DNA of 64,000 nt from Clostridia bacterium (GCA_017554835.1 JAFZHO010000039.1:5044-69043), one strand, 5' to 3'; counted from the stretch's first letter, positions 26,065-35,254 are shown. The notes: generated by a model from the sequence alone, not told the origin. Translations and numbers: made by a program.

Positions 26065-26071
26065 CTTGTTG

Positions 26072-26155
26072 AATCAGGGGTGCTGTAAAAAGCTGAGAGA
26101 AATTTATTTCAACCCTTTTAACCTGAAGTGGATAATGCCATCGTAGGAAGATTTA
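26072..26155 (+). ncRNA. TPP (THI-box) riboswitch
   Basis: The conserved pieces occur in order: closing stem AATC, GGGGTGC, GCTGAGA, ACCCTTT-AACCTGA, GGATAATGCCATCGTAGGAA, and GATT closing. This is the thiamin-pyrophosphate aptamer. It is followed by an intrinsic terminator at 26178-26209 and then thiT, so it works by transcription attenuation, turning uptake off when TPP is plentiful. Confidence 0.95.
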
Positions 26156-26177
26156 GTTTTTCATATCAGCGATAGTA

Positions 26178-26209
26178 TATCCATAGAGGTAATCTCTATG
26201 GATTTTTTT
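26178..26209 (+). terminator. attenuator terminator of the TPP riboswitch
   Basis: ATCCATAGAG-GTAAT-CTCTATGGAT followed by seven T, 46 bases before the thiT start. Confidence 0.9.
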
Positions 26210-26254
26210 CATCTTTAGGGAGATATTATTATATTTCTTAAAGGAGGGTTTTCG

Positions 26255-26878
26255 ATGAAAACCGAAAAAACCACTGCGCTGGTTGAATGCGCAGTAATGG
26301 TGGCACTGGCTACCATATTATCTTTTATCAAAATCATGGACTTGCCATACGGAGGGTCAATCACCCTTTGCTCCATGGTGCCACTTATTATCGTTTCCTA
26401 TCGAAGAGGAACAAAATGGGGTATTATGGCTGCTTTCGTTTTTAGCTTAATTCAGCTTTTGACGGGGCTATCATCTATCAAGGGAATAACGGGCTTCTTT
26501 ATCGTTATGGGGTCTATTCTTCTTGATTACGTAATCGCCTATACGGTTTTAGGTCTTGGAGGCGTTTTCAGAAACAGCGTTAAAAATCCTGCAATTTCAC
26601 TTGGTCTTGGAGCTATGATATCCTGCGTTTTGAGATATTTTTGCAGTTTTTTATCCGGAGCGCTTTTTTGGAGCGAATATGCAACGGATACTCTGAGTTC
26701 CATGGCAGAAAAAGGACTTGCCATTGCAGGTCAGATTCTTGAAAACTATTCAGGAACGGCGCTTTCTATGCTATACTCTCTTCTTTATAACGGACTTTAT
26801 ATGATTCCTGAGATTATTCTGACCGTTGCGGTTTGCGTTATTCTCGGATTTTCTAAAAAAATAGCCACTAAATACTAA
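26255..26878 (+). CDS. thiT: thiamin transporter ThiT (ECF S component)
   Basis: 207 residues with six hydrophobic segments. The ThiT (YuaJ) blocks are clear: VMVALATILSFIKIMDLPYG, GGSITLCSMVPL, YRRGTKWG and, near the C-terminus, LLYNGLYMIPE. The TPP riboswitch upstream confirms the substrate. ThiT needs an ECF module (two ATPases and EcfT), which is not in the window. AAAGGAGG lies 7-8 bases before the ATG. Confidence 0.95.
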   Translation: MKTEKTTALVECAVMVALATILSFIKIMDLPYGGSITLCSMVPLIIVSYRRGTKWGIMAAFVFSLIQLLTGLSSIKGITGFFIVMGSILLDYVIAYTVLGLGGVFRNSVKNPAISLGLGAMISCVLRYFCSFLSGALFWSEYATDTLSSMAEKGLAIAGQILENYSGTALSMLYSLLYNGLYMIPEIILTVAVCVILGFSKKIATKY

Positions 26879-26882
26879 AAAA

Positions 26883-26907
26883 AGCCACCCCACCGGGTGC
26901 TTTTTTT
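26883..26907 (+). terminator. terminator of thiT
   Basis: AGC(C)ACCC-CACC-GGGTGCT with a one-base bulge, then seven T. Confidence 0.8.
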
Positions 26908-26964
26908 AAGCTTATATGCTATAATTAATCTTGTAACCTTAAATATTTTATTATGGAGAATTCT

Positions 26965-28473
26965 ATGAACAAAATCAAAATTGGATGGGCGGAAATTGAT
27001 ATAACCCCCGAAAAGAAAGTTTCTCTTATCGGTCAGTTTTCCGAGAGGATTTCGGAATTTGTTGAAAAACCGTTGACGGCAACGGCGCTTGCTCTGGAAT
27101 CAGATGGCAAAGTGGCTGTTTTTTGCTCTTGCGACCTTGTGGGAACGGACTGGGCTTTATTGGATGCAGTGAGAAAACGCCTTTGCGAAAAAAATGCGCC
27201 TTTTGATGTGAATTCCGTTATTATAAACGCTACCCACGTTCATACTGCGGGATATAGCAGCATGTATCGAAATGCGCCCGAAGGTCAGGGACTTTTTGAA
27301 AATTACAGAAAAACCATTTTGGAATATTTAGCTCCCAATCAGAAATACGTTGATAATTCAAAAACGGAAAAAAGAGAGGACGTTGCAACTCCAAAAGAGA
27401 TATTTGATATTCTTGTTGACAGAATTTCGAAGGTTATTTTGCTTGCATACGAGAGAAGAAAAGAAGGCTCTTTTGTAAACGCTTTTGGTAGAGCGCCCGT
27501 TGGAATGTGCCGTCGCAGTGCGTTTTCCGACGGTACTGCTCAGATGTGGGGCGATACCAATACGGAAAAATTTACCCAGCTTGAAGGCGGCAGTGATACC
27601 GGTATTGAGTTATTATACTTTTTTGATGAAGATAAAAAACTTACGGGAATCGTGGCAAATCTTGCCTGCCCTGCTCAGTGCGTTCAGCACCGCCATTTTG
27701 TTTCTCCTGATTTCTGGGGCGAAGCAAAAATGCTTTTGCGAAAAAGGTTTGGGGAAAATATTTTCTTATTGCCTCAGTGCTCGGCAGCGGGAGATCAGTG
27801 CCCCGTTGACCTTGTGCGCTTCGTTGAGCCTGAAAGTGATCTGGACGACCCCAACTGCATAAGAATTAATCCACCAAAAAGAAAAGCAGATCCGTCTATG
27901 TTTGACCTATCGGGAATGAAACTTACGGGCAGAAGAATTGCAAACGAGATTATTATGGTATATGAGGATGGTCTTGATGATCCCGTTTTGTCCGCGGCTT
28001 TTGAGCATAAAATAATAAAGATGCCTCTGCCTCTTCGCCGCGCCACCGATGATGACGTTAAAAACGCAAAAGAGGGAATCCGTTCTTATATGGCGGCAAA
28101 AGAGGGTGACGTTGACTTTAACGATATTGCCATGGTGATGATTCATCTGGGGGTTTTAGATAGAGAAAAACTTCAAAAAGAAGTGGAATTTATCGAGGAG
28201 GAGATTCATATTATCCGACTTGGAGATATTTCTTTTGCAACAAATCCTTTTGAACTTTTCTTAAATTACGGAAATCAGATAAAAGCAAGATCAAAAAGCG
28301 AGCAGACCTTTATCGTGCAACTTGCAAACGGAGCGGAAGGATATCTTCCCACCAAAATTGCGGAACTTCACGGTCATTACAGCGGATTTATTTCAAGCGG
28401 TCTTATTGGTCACGAGGGAGGAGAGATTCTGGTTGAAAAGACTCTTTCTCATATTGCAGACCTATTCGAATAA
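26965..28473 (+). CDS. neutral/alkaline ceramidase-like protein, function unknown
   Basis: 502 residues from ATG at 26965; TATGGAG upstream fits this start better than the in-frame ATG at 26953. The N-terminus GWAEIDITPEKKVSLIGQF and the INATHVHTAGY motif (zinc-binding histidines about 94-96) are those of the neutral/alkaline nonlysosomal ceramidase N-terminal domain. No signal peptide, unlike secreted ceramidases, so a cytoplasmic hydrolase or a carbohydrate-related enzyme is possible. It carries cysteine-rich patches (NLACPAQCVQHRH, LPQCSAAGDQCP). Neighbours give no clue. Confidence 0.65.
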   Translation: MNKIKIGWAEIDITPEKKVSLIGQFSERISEFVEKPLTATALALESDGKVAVFCSCDLVGTDWALLDAVRKRLCEKNAPFDVNSVIINATHVHTAGYSSMYRNAPEGQGLFENYRKTILEYLAPNQKYVDNSKTEKREDVATPKEIFDILVDRISKVILLAYERRKEGSFVNAFGRAPVGMCRRSAFSDGTAQMWGDTNTEKFTQLEGGSDTGIELLYFFDEDKKLTGIVANLACPAQCVQHRHFVSPDFWGEAKMLLRKRFGENIFLLPQCSAAGDQCPVDLVRFVEPESDLDDPNCIRINPPKRKADPSMFDLSGMKLTGRRIANEIIMVYEDGLDDPVLSAAFEHKIIKMPLPLRRATDDDVKNAKEGIRSYMAAKEGDVDFNDIAMVMIHLGVLDREKLQKEVEFIEEEIHIIRLGDISFATNPFELFLNYGNQIKARSKSEQTFIVQLANGAEGYLPTKIAELHGHYSGFISSGLIGHEGGEILVEKTLSHIADLFE

Positions 28474-28481
28474 TGCTTATC

Positions 28482-28506
28482 ACCCCCGTTTATACGGGGG
28501 TTTTTT
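28482..28506 (+). terminator. terminator after the ceramidase-like gene
   Basis: ACCCCCGT-TTAT-ACGGGGG followed by six T. Confidence 0.88.
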
Positions 28507-28560
28507 AAAGGTAAGAAGAGTAAAATCTATCAAGATTCGACTCTTGTTACCTTTTATTTT
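28507..28560 (+). terminator. second hairpin, possible tandem terminator
   Basis: AAAGGTAA-G-AAGAGT ... ACTCTT-G-TTACCTTTT, a long stem with one G-G mismatch, an inner ATCT/AGAT pairing and a TTTTATTTT tail, directly after the first terminator and before the next promoter. Confidence 0.5.
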
Positions 28561-28591
28561 GTTGAAATAAAAATAATTTTATCAAAATGGG

Positions 28592-28620
28592 TTGACAAAA
28601 AGATTTTAGCGTGTTAGTAT
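28592..28620 (+). promoter_or_regulatory. promoter of the amino-acid ABC operon
   Basis: TTGACA (28592-28597) and TAGTAT (28615-28620), 17 bases apart; a TATAAT three bases later would give a 20-base spacer. Confidence 0.6.
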
Positions 28621-28656
28621 AATAAAGTGATTAAAATATCAAAGGAGTAATTTATC

Positions 28657-29436
28657 ATGAAAAAAATTATTGCACTCGTATTATTAACAATTTTGGCAGT
28701 TACCTGCTTTGCAGGCTGCAAAGGTCAGGAAACAATAGTCGTTGGTTATACTATTTACGCGCCAATGAACTATATGGAAAACGGTGAGCTTATCGGTTTT
28801 GATACCGAACTTGCCAAAGCAGTTTTCGAAGGTATGAACTGCAAGGTTGTTTTCAAAGAAATCGACTGGAAAGCTAAATATACAGAATTAGATTCCGGCA
28901 ATATTGACTGCATCTGGAACGGCTTTACTGCAAACGCTGCTGATGATGACGGCGTTCAGCGTTCTGAAAAGGTTGACTTCTCATATAACTATATGGAAAA
29001 CCTTCAGGTAGTTGTTGCTAAAAAAGGTGCGGATATTGCAACTAAAGAGGATTTAAATGGCAAAATTGCAGATGCTGAACTTGGTTCTGCAGGTGAAAGT
29101 TATGCAAAAGGATTTGAAGGCACTACTTTCAAAGGCGCCGTTAAACAGACGGATTGCTTACTATCAGTAAAAACAGATAACGCTGACTTTGCAGTTGTTG
29201 ATGCTCAGCTTGCAAAAAGCTATTGCGGCAAAGGAGACTATGCTGATTTAGAGATAATCGAAGCTCTTTCAAGTGACGTTGAATACTATGCAATCGGCTT
29301 TAAAAAGGGTAGCGAGTTAACTTCCAAAGTTAACGAACAGTTGGAGAAATTGGCTTCTGACGGAACTATCGCTAAATTAGGCGAAAAATATAACGTTGCA
29401 ACTTCCGTTATTACTGATTATTCAAGCCAGAAATAA
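28657..29436 (+). CDS. polar amino-acid ABC transporter, substrate-binding lipoprotein
   Basis: 259 residues. Lipoprotein signal with lipobox CFAGC, lipidated C21, then a family 3 binding-protein fold: VGYTIYAPMNYMENGELIGFDTELAKAV (split motif), W-K-A-K-Y, DCIWNGFTAN, and the hinge region YAIGFKKGSELTSKVNEQLEKL. The family binds glutamine, arginine, histidine or cystine; the substrate is not decidable. First of three genes forming a complete importer; the next operon begins with glnA, which makes glutamine or glutamate a reasonable guess. Confidence 0.9.
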   Translation: MKKIIALVLLTILAVTCFAGCKGQETIVVGYTIYAPMNYMENGELIGFDTELAKAVFEGMNCKVVFKEIDWKAKYTELDSGNIDCIWNGFTANAADDDGVQRSEKVDFSYNYMENLQVVVAKKGADIATKEDLNGKIADAELGSAGESYAKGFEGTTFKGAVKQTDCLLSVKTDNADFAVVDAQLAKSYCGKGDYADLEIIEALSSDVEYYAIGFKKGSELTSKVNEQLEKLASDGTIAKLGEKYNVATSVITDYSSQK

Positions 29437-29452
29437 TTAAAGGTGAATATAA

Positions 29453-30148
29453 ATGTCGTTTTTAGAGGTTTGTTCATTCTTATTTGACGGCTTTAAAATA
29501 TCGTTATTAATCTTTGCGGTGACGCTGCTTTGCGGCGCACCGCTTGGTTTGCCTATAGCGTTTTGCTCCATGAGCAGGTTTAAAGTTGTCAGAACTATTT
29601 CAAAAATCTTTGTCTGGATAATAAGAGGCGTTCCTCTTATGCTTCAGATTTTTATAATTTATTACGTTCCTTCCCTTATATTCGGAAGCACCATCTGGAG
29701 AGATATAAACCTATATTTTACTACCGGAGATACTTTATCTTATACCGGTAGTATTATTGCTGTTCTGATTGCTTTTGTTATTAACTACGCCTGCTATTTT
29801 TCCGAAATATATCGTGGCGGTATTGAAAGCATTTCAAAAGGTCAATACGAAGCCGGCTACGTTTTAGGTCTTACCAAATCCCAGATTTTCAAGAAAATTA
29901 TTTTAAAGCAGGTTGTTAAGAGAATAGTTCCGCCTATGTCCAACGAAATTATAACGTTGATTAAAGATACCGCCCTTGCTAACTGCATTATGGTTGGAGA
30001 AATTATTTATAAAGCAAATACCCTTGCCGCCGAGGAACAATTGATCTGGCCCTTATTCTTTGCAGGAGTTTTCTACTTGATTTTCGTGGGAATTTTGACC
30101 ATTGTTCTTGGCAAGATCGAAAAGAAGCTTAGCTATTTTAGGAGTTAG
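29453..30148 (+). CDS. polar amino-acid ABC transporter permease
   Basis: 231 residues with about five membrane segments. The EAA loop, which docks the ATPase, is GQYEAGYVLGLTKSQIFKKI, and the N-terminal GAPLGLPIAFC and RGVPLMLQIFIIYY blocks are typical of HisM/GlnP permeases. It has one permease only, so the transporter probably uses a homodimer. It starts 16 bases after the binding-protein gene. Confidence 0.92.
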   Translation: MSFLEVCSFLFDGFKISLLIFAVTLLCGAPLGLPIAFCSMSRFKVVRTISKIFVWIIRGVPLMLQIFIIYYVPSLIFGSTIWRDINLYFTTGDTLSYTGSIIAVLIAFVINYACYFSEIYRGGIESISKGQYEAGYVLGLTKSQIFKKIILKQVVKRIVPPMSNEIITLIKDTALANCIMVGEIIYKANTLAAEEQLIWPLFFAGVFYLIFVGILTIVLGKIEKKLSYFRS

Positions 30149-30151
30149 AAT

Positions 30152-30907
30152 ATGGTTATATTAGAGGTTAAAAACATAAAAAAGAGCTTCGGGAAAACCG
30201 AGGTCTTAAAAGATATAAGCTTTTCCCTTGAAAAAGGCGAGGTTTTAGCCATTATCGGCTCCAGCGGCAGTGGTAAAACAACTTTGCTTCGTTGCCTTAA
30301 CTTTTTGGAAAACCACGATAGCGGAGATATTATCGTTAACGGCAAGTTGCTTTCTGACGGAGGCGAAGGCGACCTTAAAGAAGAAAAACTACGTGAAAAC
30401 CGTCTGCACTTCGGGTTGGTTTTTCAGCAGTTTAATCTATTTCCTCAGTATACCGTTTTGCAAAATATTACCCTGGCGCCAACCCTGCTTAAAAAAGGTA
30501 GCGCTGAAGAAATTGAAAAAAATGCATTAAAGCTTATTGATAAAGTTGACCTGAACGAAAAAAGAGACTTTTATCCCCATGAGCTTTCAGGTGGTCAGCA
30601 GCAGAGGGTTGCTATTGCCCGTGCTTTGGCTCTTGACCCTGAGATTTTATGCTTTGATGAGCCAACAAGCGCACTTGATCCTGAGCTTACGGGCGAGGTT
30701 TTGAAGGTTATCAGAGAATTAAAGGGATCTGATAATACTATGATTATCGTTACCCATGAAATGAATTTTGCAAAAAACGTTGCCGATAAAATTATTTTTA
30801 TGGCCGACGGTATTATCGAAGAAATGGGTACGCCGGAGGAAATATTCAATAACCCCAAATCAGAAAAATTAAAAGTCTTTATAGAAAAGGCATTCAGCGA
30901 AAAATAA
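30152..30907 (+). CDS. polar amino-acid ABC transporter ATPase (GlnQ type)
   Basis: 251 residues. Walker A GSSGSGKTT, Q-loop VFQQFNLFPQYTVLQN, signature LSGGQQQR, Walker B ILCFDEPTSALDPE and the switch VTHEM are all intact. Three bases separate it from the permease. Completes the importer. Confidence 0.95.
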   Translation: MVILEVKNIKKSFGKTEVLKDISFSLEKGEVLAIIGSSGSGKTTLLRCLNFLENHDSGDIIVNGKLLSDGGEGDLKEEKLRENRLHFGLVFQQFNLFPQYTVLQNITLAPTLLKKGSAEEIEKNALKLIDKVDLNEKRDFYPHELSGGQQQRVAIARALALDPEILCFDEPTSALDPELTGEVLKVIRELKGSDNTMIIVTHEMNFAKNVADKIIFMADGIIEEMGTPEEIFNNPKSEKLKVFIEKAFSEK

Positions 30908-30913
30908 TAAAAA

Positions 30914-30945
30914 CACTCTGATAAATGCGTCAGAGTGCTTTTTTA
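30914..30945 (+). terminator. terminator of the amino-acid ABC operon
   Basis: CACTCTGA-TAAATGCG-TCAGAGTG followed by CTTTTTT. Confidence 0.88.
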
Positions 30946-31024
30946 TTCTATAATCCAGTGGTTTTCGTTGTTTTAATTAAAATAAAACTCTTTTTGTGGC
31001 ATTAAATTTGTATATTAAATATAT

Positions 31025-31054
31025 TTGACAATAATATAATAAACATAGTATAAT
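31025..31054 (+). promoter_or_regulatory. promoter of glnA
   Basis: Perfect TTGACA (31025-31030) and TATAAT (31049-31054), 18 bases apart. Confidence 0.75.
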
Positions 31055-31097
31055 TTAGAGTAATATATTTTACCACTTGAAGAAGGGAAGGATTTCC

Positions 31098-32429
31098 ATG
31101 ACAAAGTATACAAAAGAGGACATTATCCGCATAGTTGACGAAGAAAACGTTAAATTTATAAGACTTCAGTTTGCGGACATTTTCGGAACAATTAAAAACG
31201 TTACCGTAATGAGAAGCCAGCTTAATAAAGTTCTTGATAACCAGTGTATGTTTGATGGTTCTTCTATAGAGGGATTTGTTCGAATTGAGGAATCAGATAT
31301 GTATTTGCGTCCTGACTTGAATTCTTTTGCCATCTTCCCCTTCGGAGAAGAGCTTGGTAAAACTGCAAGACTTATCTGCGATACTTATACAACAAACGGC
31401 GAGCCATTCCAGGGCGACCCGAGAAACGTATTGCAAAAAGTTCTTAAAGAAGCAGCCGATATGGGCTTTTCATTAAATATCGGTCCTGAGCTTGAGTTTT
31501 TCCTATTCAATACAGATGAAAAAGGCAACCCAACCACTCAGACAAACGACGATGCAGGATATTTTGATTTTGGTCCTATTGATTCCGGCGAGGATGCAAG
31601 ACGTGAAATGTGTAACGTTCTTGAAAAAATGGGCTACGAAATCGAGGCGTCTCATCACGAGTGCGCAAGAGGTCAGCACGAAATCGATTTTAAATACGAT
31701 GATGCTTTGACTACTGCTGATAATATCCAGACTTTTAAGCTTGTTGTTAAAACCGTTGCCAAAAAGCATAAACTTCACGCAACATTTATGCCAAAACCCG
31801 TTTACGGAATTTGCGGTAACGGAATGCATATAAATATGTCTTTATCAAAAGACGGCAAAAACGCTTTCTACGATAAAGCAGATAAACTTGGTCTTAGCAA
31901 AACTGCATATCATTTTATTGCAGGCATTATGGACCATATCAAAGGAATCGTTGCAGTAACTAATCCCCTTGTTAACTCTTATAAGAGACTTGTTCCCGGA
32001 TATGAGGCGCCCGTTTATATCGCCTGGTCCGCAAGTAACAGAAGCCCTCTTATAAGAATTCCATCTGCAAGAGGAGAGGGAACAAGAATCGAGCTTAGAA
32101 ACCCTGACCCTTCATGTAACCCATACCTTGCTATTGCCCTACTTCTTGCGGCGGGCCTTGAAGGAATCAGAAAAGAGCTTATGCCAACTGAAAGCGTTGA
32201 TATGAACGTTTATGAAATGAGTGACCTTGAAAGAAATAAATATAACGTTGAATCATTGCCAAATTCTCTTGAAAATGCTATCGAGGCAATGGAAGCAGAC
32301 GATTTTGTTGCAAAAACTCTTGGTTCTCACGTATATTCTCAATACGTTAACGCAAAGAAAAAAGAATGGCATCTTTATACAACGAGAGTAAGCCAGTGGG
32401 AGATAGACCAGTATCTTACCAATTTCTAA
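31098..32429 (+). CDS. glnA: glutamine synthetase type I (alpha subclass)
   Basis: 443 residues from ATG at 31098, after AGGGAAGG; an in-frame ATG at 31077 has no site. Joins ammonia to glutamate with ATP. Seen: [10 protein letters not shown] (beta-grasp domain), GPELEFFLF (metal glutamate), [18 protein letters not shown], the [13 protein letters not shown] block and [14 protein letters not shown]. The length lacks the ~25-residue insertion and adenylylation tyrosine region of the beta subclass, so feedback control by glutamine or GlnR-like regulators is likelier. No terminator separates it from ddh 16 bases on. Confidence 0.95.
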   Translation: MTKYTKEDIIRIVDEENVKFIRLQFADIFGTIKNVTVMRSQLNKVLDNQCMFDGSSIEGFVRIEESDMYLRPDLNSFAIFPFGEELGKTARLICDTYTTNGEPFQGDPRNVLQKVLKEAADMGFSLNIGPELEFFLFNTDEKGNPTTQTNDDAGYFDFGPIDSGEDARREMCNVLEKMGYEIEASHHECARGQHEIDFKYDDALTTADNIQTFKLVVKTVAKKHKLHATFMPKPVYGICGNGMHINMSLSKDGKNAFYDKADKLGLSKTAYHFIAGIMDHIKGIVAVTNPLVNSYKRLVPGYEAPVYIAWSASNRSPLIRIPSARGEGTRIELRNPDPSCNPYLAIALLLAAGLEGIRKELMPTESVDMNVYEMSDLERNKYNVESLPNSLENAIEAMEADDFVAKTLGSHVYSQYVNAKKKEWHLYTTRVSQWEIDQYLTNF

Positions 32430-32445
32430 TGGAAAGGGTATTACT

Positions 32446-33414
32446 ATGAATAAAATCAGAATCGGCATAGTGGGATATGGTAACCTTGGAAGAGGGGTAG
32501 AAAAAGCAATAAAGCAAAATAGTGATATGGAGCTTGTTAAGATTTTTACCCGTCGCGACCCAAAATCCCTTGGAGAAGGGTTTGACCTTGTTTCAAATGC
32601 CAATTTATATAAAAACGATATAGACGTAATGGTTATGTGTGGCGGGTCTGCAACGGACCTTCCCGTTCAGGTGCCTTCTATGGCGGAGTTATTCAATACC
32701 GTTGATAGTTTTGATACTCATGCAAAAATCCCCGAGTATTTTGAAAAGGTTAATAAATCTGCAAAGGAAAATAATAACCTTTCTATAATTTCTGCAGGAT
32801 GGGACCCGGGGCTATTCTCTCTTAACAGAGTTTTGATGGATAGCGTTCTTCCCGAAGGAAAAACCTATACCTTCTGGGGAAAAGGCGTTAGCCAGGGTCA
32901 TTCCGACGCAATAAGAAGAATAGACGGCGTTCTTGATGCAAAGCAATATACAATTCCCGTTGATAAGGCGCTTTTGAGCGTTCGAAACGGAGAAATGAAA
33001 GATTTTTCAACGAGAGAAAAGCATACGAGACTTTGTTTCGTTGTTGCAGAAGATGGTGCCGATAAAGAAAGAATTGAGCAGGAAATTAAAAATATGCCCA
33101 ATTATTTCAGCGATTATGACACTACCGTTAATTTTATAACTCTTGAAGAACTTAAAAGAGACCATAGCGGACTTCCCCACGGTGGTTTCGTTATAAGATC
33201 AGGATTGACAGGGGAAGAAACAAAGCAGAAAATGGAGTTTCAGCTTGAGCTTGGAAGTAACCCCGAGTTTACTTCAAGCGTTCTTGTCTGCTGCGCAAGA
33301 GCAGTTTATAAAATGAGAGAAAAAGGGCAGACGGGTGCTATATCAATGCTTGATATTCCTGTTTCTATGTTTTCTCCTTTATCAGATGAAGAGCTCAGAG
33401 CAAAGTATTTATAA
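32446..33414 (+). CDS. ddh: meso-diaminopimelate dehydrogenase
   Basis: 322 residues. NADPH-dependent one-step amination of tetrahydrodipicolinate to meso-DAP, giving lysine and wall precursor. The Rossmann start RIGIVGYGNLGRGVE, the VDSFDTHAKIPEYF block, SIISAGWDPGLFSLNRVL and GKGVSQGHSDAIRRIDGV are specific to Ddh. It follows glnA closely, which fits a nitrogen-assimilation link since the enzyme uses ammonia. AAAGGG precedes the ATG. Confidence 0.95.
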   Translation: MNKIRIGIVGYGNLGRGVEKAIKQNSDMELVKIFTRRDPKSLGEGFDLVSNANLYKNDIDVMVMCGGSATDLPVQVPSMAELFNTVDSFDTHAKIPEYFEKVNKSAKENNNLSIISAGWDPGLFSLNRVLMDSVLPEGKTYTFWGKGVSQGHSDAIRRIDGVLDAKQYTIPVDKALLSVRNGEMKDFSTREKHTRLCFVVAEDGADKERIEQEIKNMPNYFSDYDTTVNFITLEELKRDHSGLPHGGFVIRSGLTGEETKQKMEFQLELGSNPEFTSSVLVCCARAVYKMREKGQTGAISMLDIPVSMFSPLSDEELRAKYL

Positions 33415-33464
33415 GGTATATGGAAAAGAAGTAGTTTGAAATATAGACTATTTAGGGTGATTTG

Positions 33465-34427
33465 ATGAAAGTAATTGCTGCCATAGATATTGGCGGAACC
33501 GGAATAAAATTCGGTATTTTGACTCCTCAGGGAGAAATTCTAAAAAAGCATAAAAGAGAAAGCCAGTCTCATCTTGGCGGAAAAGTTCTTATGGAAAACG
33601 CTGTTTTAGGTCTTAGCGAAATTTTGGCAGACTTTGATATGAACGACGTTATCGGTATCGGAATCGGAACTGCAGGTCAGGTTGACCATAAAAAAGGCGT
33701 TATTAGTTTTGCTTCTGAGATAATCCCCGGCTATACGGGCACAGACGTTAAAGGAATTTTCGAGAAGAAATTCAATAAACCCGTTTTTGTTGAGAATGAC
33801 GTTAATACGGCTATTCTGGGCGAAATGTGGAAAGGGGCAGGCGCAGGAAATGATATCGTTCTTGGTATAACCGTTGGAACCGGTATCGGCGGCGCTATTA
33901 TCCTTAACGGAGAGGTTTTCCACGGCGCAACGGGAAGCGCAGGAGAATTTGGTCATGCCGTAATTCAGAGGGATGGGCCTTCTTGCACTTGCGGCGGAAA
34001 CGGATGCTGGGAGCTTTATGGTTCTTCTACTGCTCTTATCAGATTTACGAGAGAGCTTCTTAAAGATAATAAAGACTCTCTTATGTGGAAAAAATATATA
34101 AAAACTCTTGATGACGTTAATGCAAAAAATATCTTCGATGCAGCAAAAGAGGGCGACGAACTTATGCTTTCCTGCGTTGAAAAGTTTTCCGAAAATATTG
34201 CGGCGGGGCTTGTTTCCCTTGTTCATACCTTTAACCCTCAGGTAATTATTATTGGTGGCGGAGTTTCAAACGAGGGCGCTTATCTTATCGATAAAATCGA
34301 TAGATACGTGAGAGAAAGAGCTATGCCGTCTTATCTTAAATGCTTGTCAATAAAAGCGGCGGCGCTTGGAAACGACGCAGGTATTACAGGGGCTTGTAAG
34401 CTTGTTATTAACGGGCTTGGATTATAA
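33465..34427 (+). CDS. ROK-family sugar kinase, probably N-acetylmannosamine or glucose kinase
   Basis: 320 residues from ATG at 33465 (a TTG at 33462 is in frame). ATP-binding AIDIGGTGIKFG, ROK zinc motif SCTCGGNGCWE with the conserved CxCGxxGC cysteines, catalytic aspartate in FVENDVN, and the EFGH segment typical of glucose/ManNAc kinases. The next gene is nanE, so a ManNAc kinase (NanK) role is attractive; the sequence alone also fits glucokinase. Confidence 0.85.
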   Translation: MKVIAAIDIGGTGIKFGILTPQGEILKKHKRESQSHLGGKVLMENAVLGLSEILADFDMNDVIGIGIGTAGQVDHKKGVISFASEIIPGYTGTDVKGIFEKKFNKPVFVENDVNTAILGEMWKGAGAGNDIVLGITVGTGIGGAIILNGEVFHGATGSAGEFGHAVIQRDGPSCTCGGNGCWELYGSSTALIRFTRELLKDNKDSLMWKKYIKTLDDVNAKNIFDAAKEGDELMLSCVEKFSENIAAGLVSLVHTFNPQVIIIGGGVSNEGAYLIDKIDRYVRERAMPSYLKCLSIKAAALGNDAGITGACKLVINGLGL

Positions 34428-34451
34428 AATATTATTATAGGAGAGATAAAA

Positions 34452-35156
34452 ATGAAAGAAATCAACCCAATTATCAAAGGCCTTAAAGGCAGAGTAGTAA
34501 TCTCCTGCCAGGCACTTAAACACGAAATTATGTATGGAAGCCAGTATATGCAGAAATTCGCAGAATCTGCAACTAAAGGTGGCGCTTGCGGTATCAGAGC
34601 AAACTCCGTAGTAGATATCAAAGCTATTAAAGAAGTTACTGATCTTCCTATTTTAGGTATTATCAAAAAAGACTATGAAAACAGCGAATGCTATATAACT
34701 CCAAGTATGGCAGAGGTTGACGCTCTTTATAACGAAGCAAAACCTGAAATTATCGCAGTAGATGCAACAGACAGAATCCATCCCGACGGAAAAAACGGAG
34801 CAGGATTCATTAAAGATATCAAAGCAAAATATCCTGACGTTCTTATTATGGCAGACGTTTCAACTTACGAAGAAGGCATCGAAGCAGAAAAAGCAGGAGC
34901 AGATATCGTTTCTACTACTTTGGCAGGTTACACTTCTTACACAACAAAAACAGAAGGCCCTGACTACGAGCTTATGAAAAAACTTGCTTCCGCTTTGGAA
35001 GTTCCCGTTATCGGCGAGGGCAGAATCTGGACCAGAGAAGAAGCCGTTGAAGCTTTCAAAACAGGTATCTATTCACTTGTTGTAGGAACTGCTATAACAA
35101 GACCTTACGATATCGCAAAGAGATTTTGCGATTACGTTGCAGAAAACGTAAAATAA
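34452..35156 (+). CDS. nanE: N-acetylmannosamine-6-phosphate 2-epimerase
   Basis: 234 residues of a TIM-barrel epimerase. Family blocks: VVISCQAL near the N-terminus, GGACGIRANSVVDIKAIKE, GIIKKDY (catalytic lysine), AVDATDR, LIMADVSTYEEG and VIGEGRIWTREEA. Converts ManNAc-6-P to GlcNAc-6-P in sialic-acid and ManNAc use. With the ROK kinase it could form a two-step branch, though nanA and a transporter are not in the window. AGGAGA precedes the ATG. Confidence 0.95.
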   Translation: MKEINPIIKGLKGRVVISCQALKHEIMYGSQYMQKFAESATKGGACGIRANSVVDIKAIKEVTDLPILGIIKKDYENSECYITPSMAEVDALYNEAKPEIIAVDATDRIHPDGKNGAGFIKDIKAKYPDVLIMADVSTYEEGIEAEKAGADIVSTTLAGYTSYTTKTEGPDYELMKKLASALEVPVIGEGRIWTREEAVEAFKTGIYSLVVGTAITRPYDIAKRFCDYVAENVK

Positions 35157-35165
35157 TGAAAAATT

Positions 35166-35194
35166 ACCGCAGTGTTTTTCACTGCGGTTTTTTA
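35166..35194 (+). terminator. terminator of nanE
   Basis: ACCGCAGTG-TTTTT-CACTGCGGT then six T. Confidence 0.92.
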
Positions 35195-35202
35195 TTATTG
35201 AA

Positions 35203-35231
35203 TTGAAAAATCTCCTTGTTTTTGGTATAAT
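35203..35231 (+). promoter_or_regulatory. promoter of the small lipoprotein gene
   Basis: TTGAAA (35203-35208) and TATAAT (35226-35231), 17 bases apart. Confidence 0.7.
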
Positions 35232-35254
35232 ATATAAAGGTGAGGTGGTAAGCT

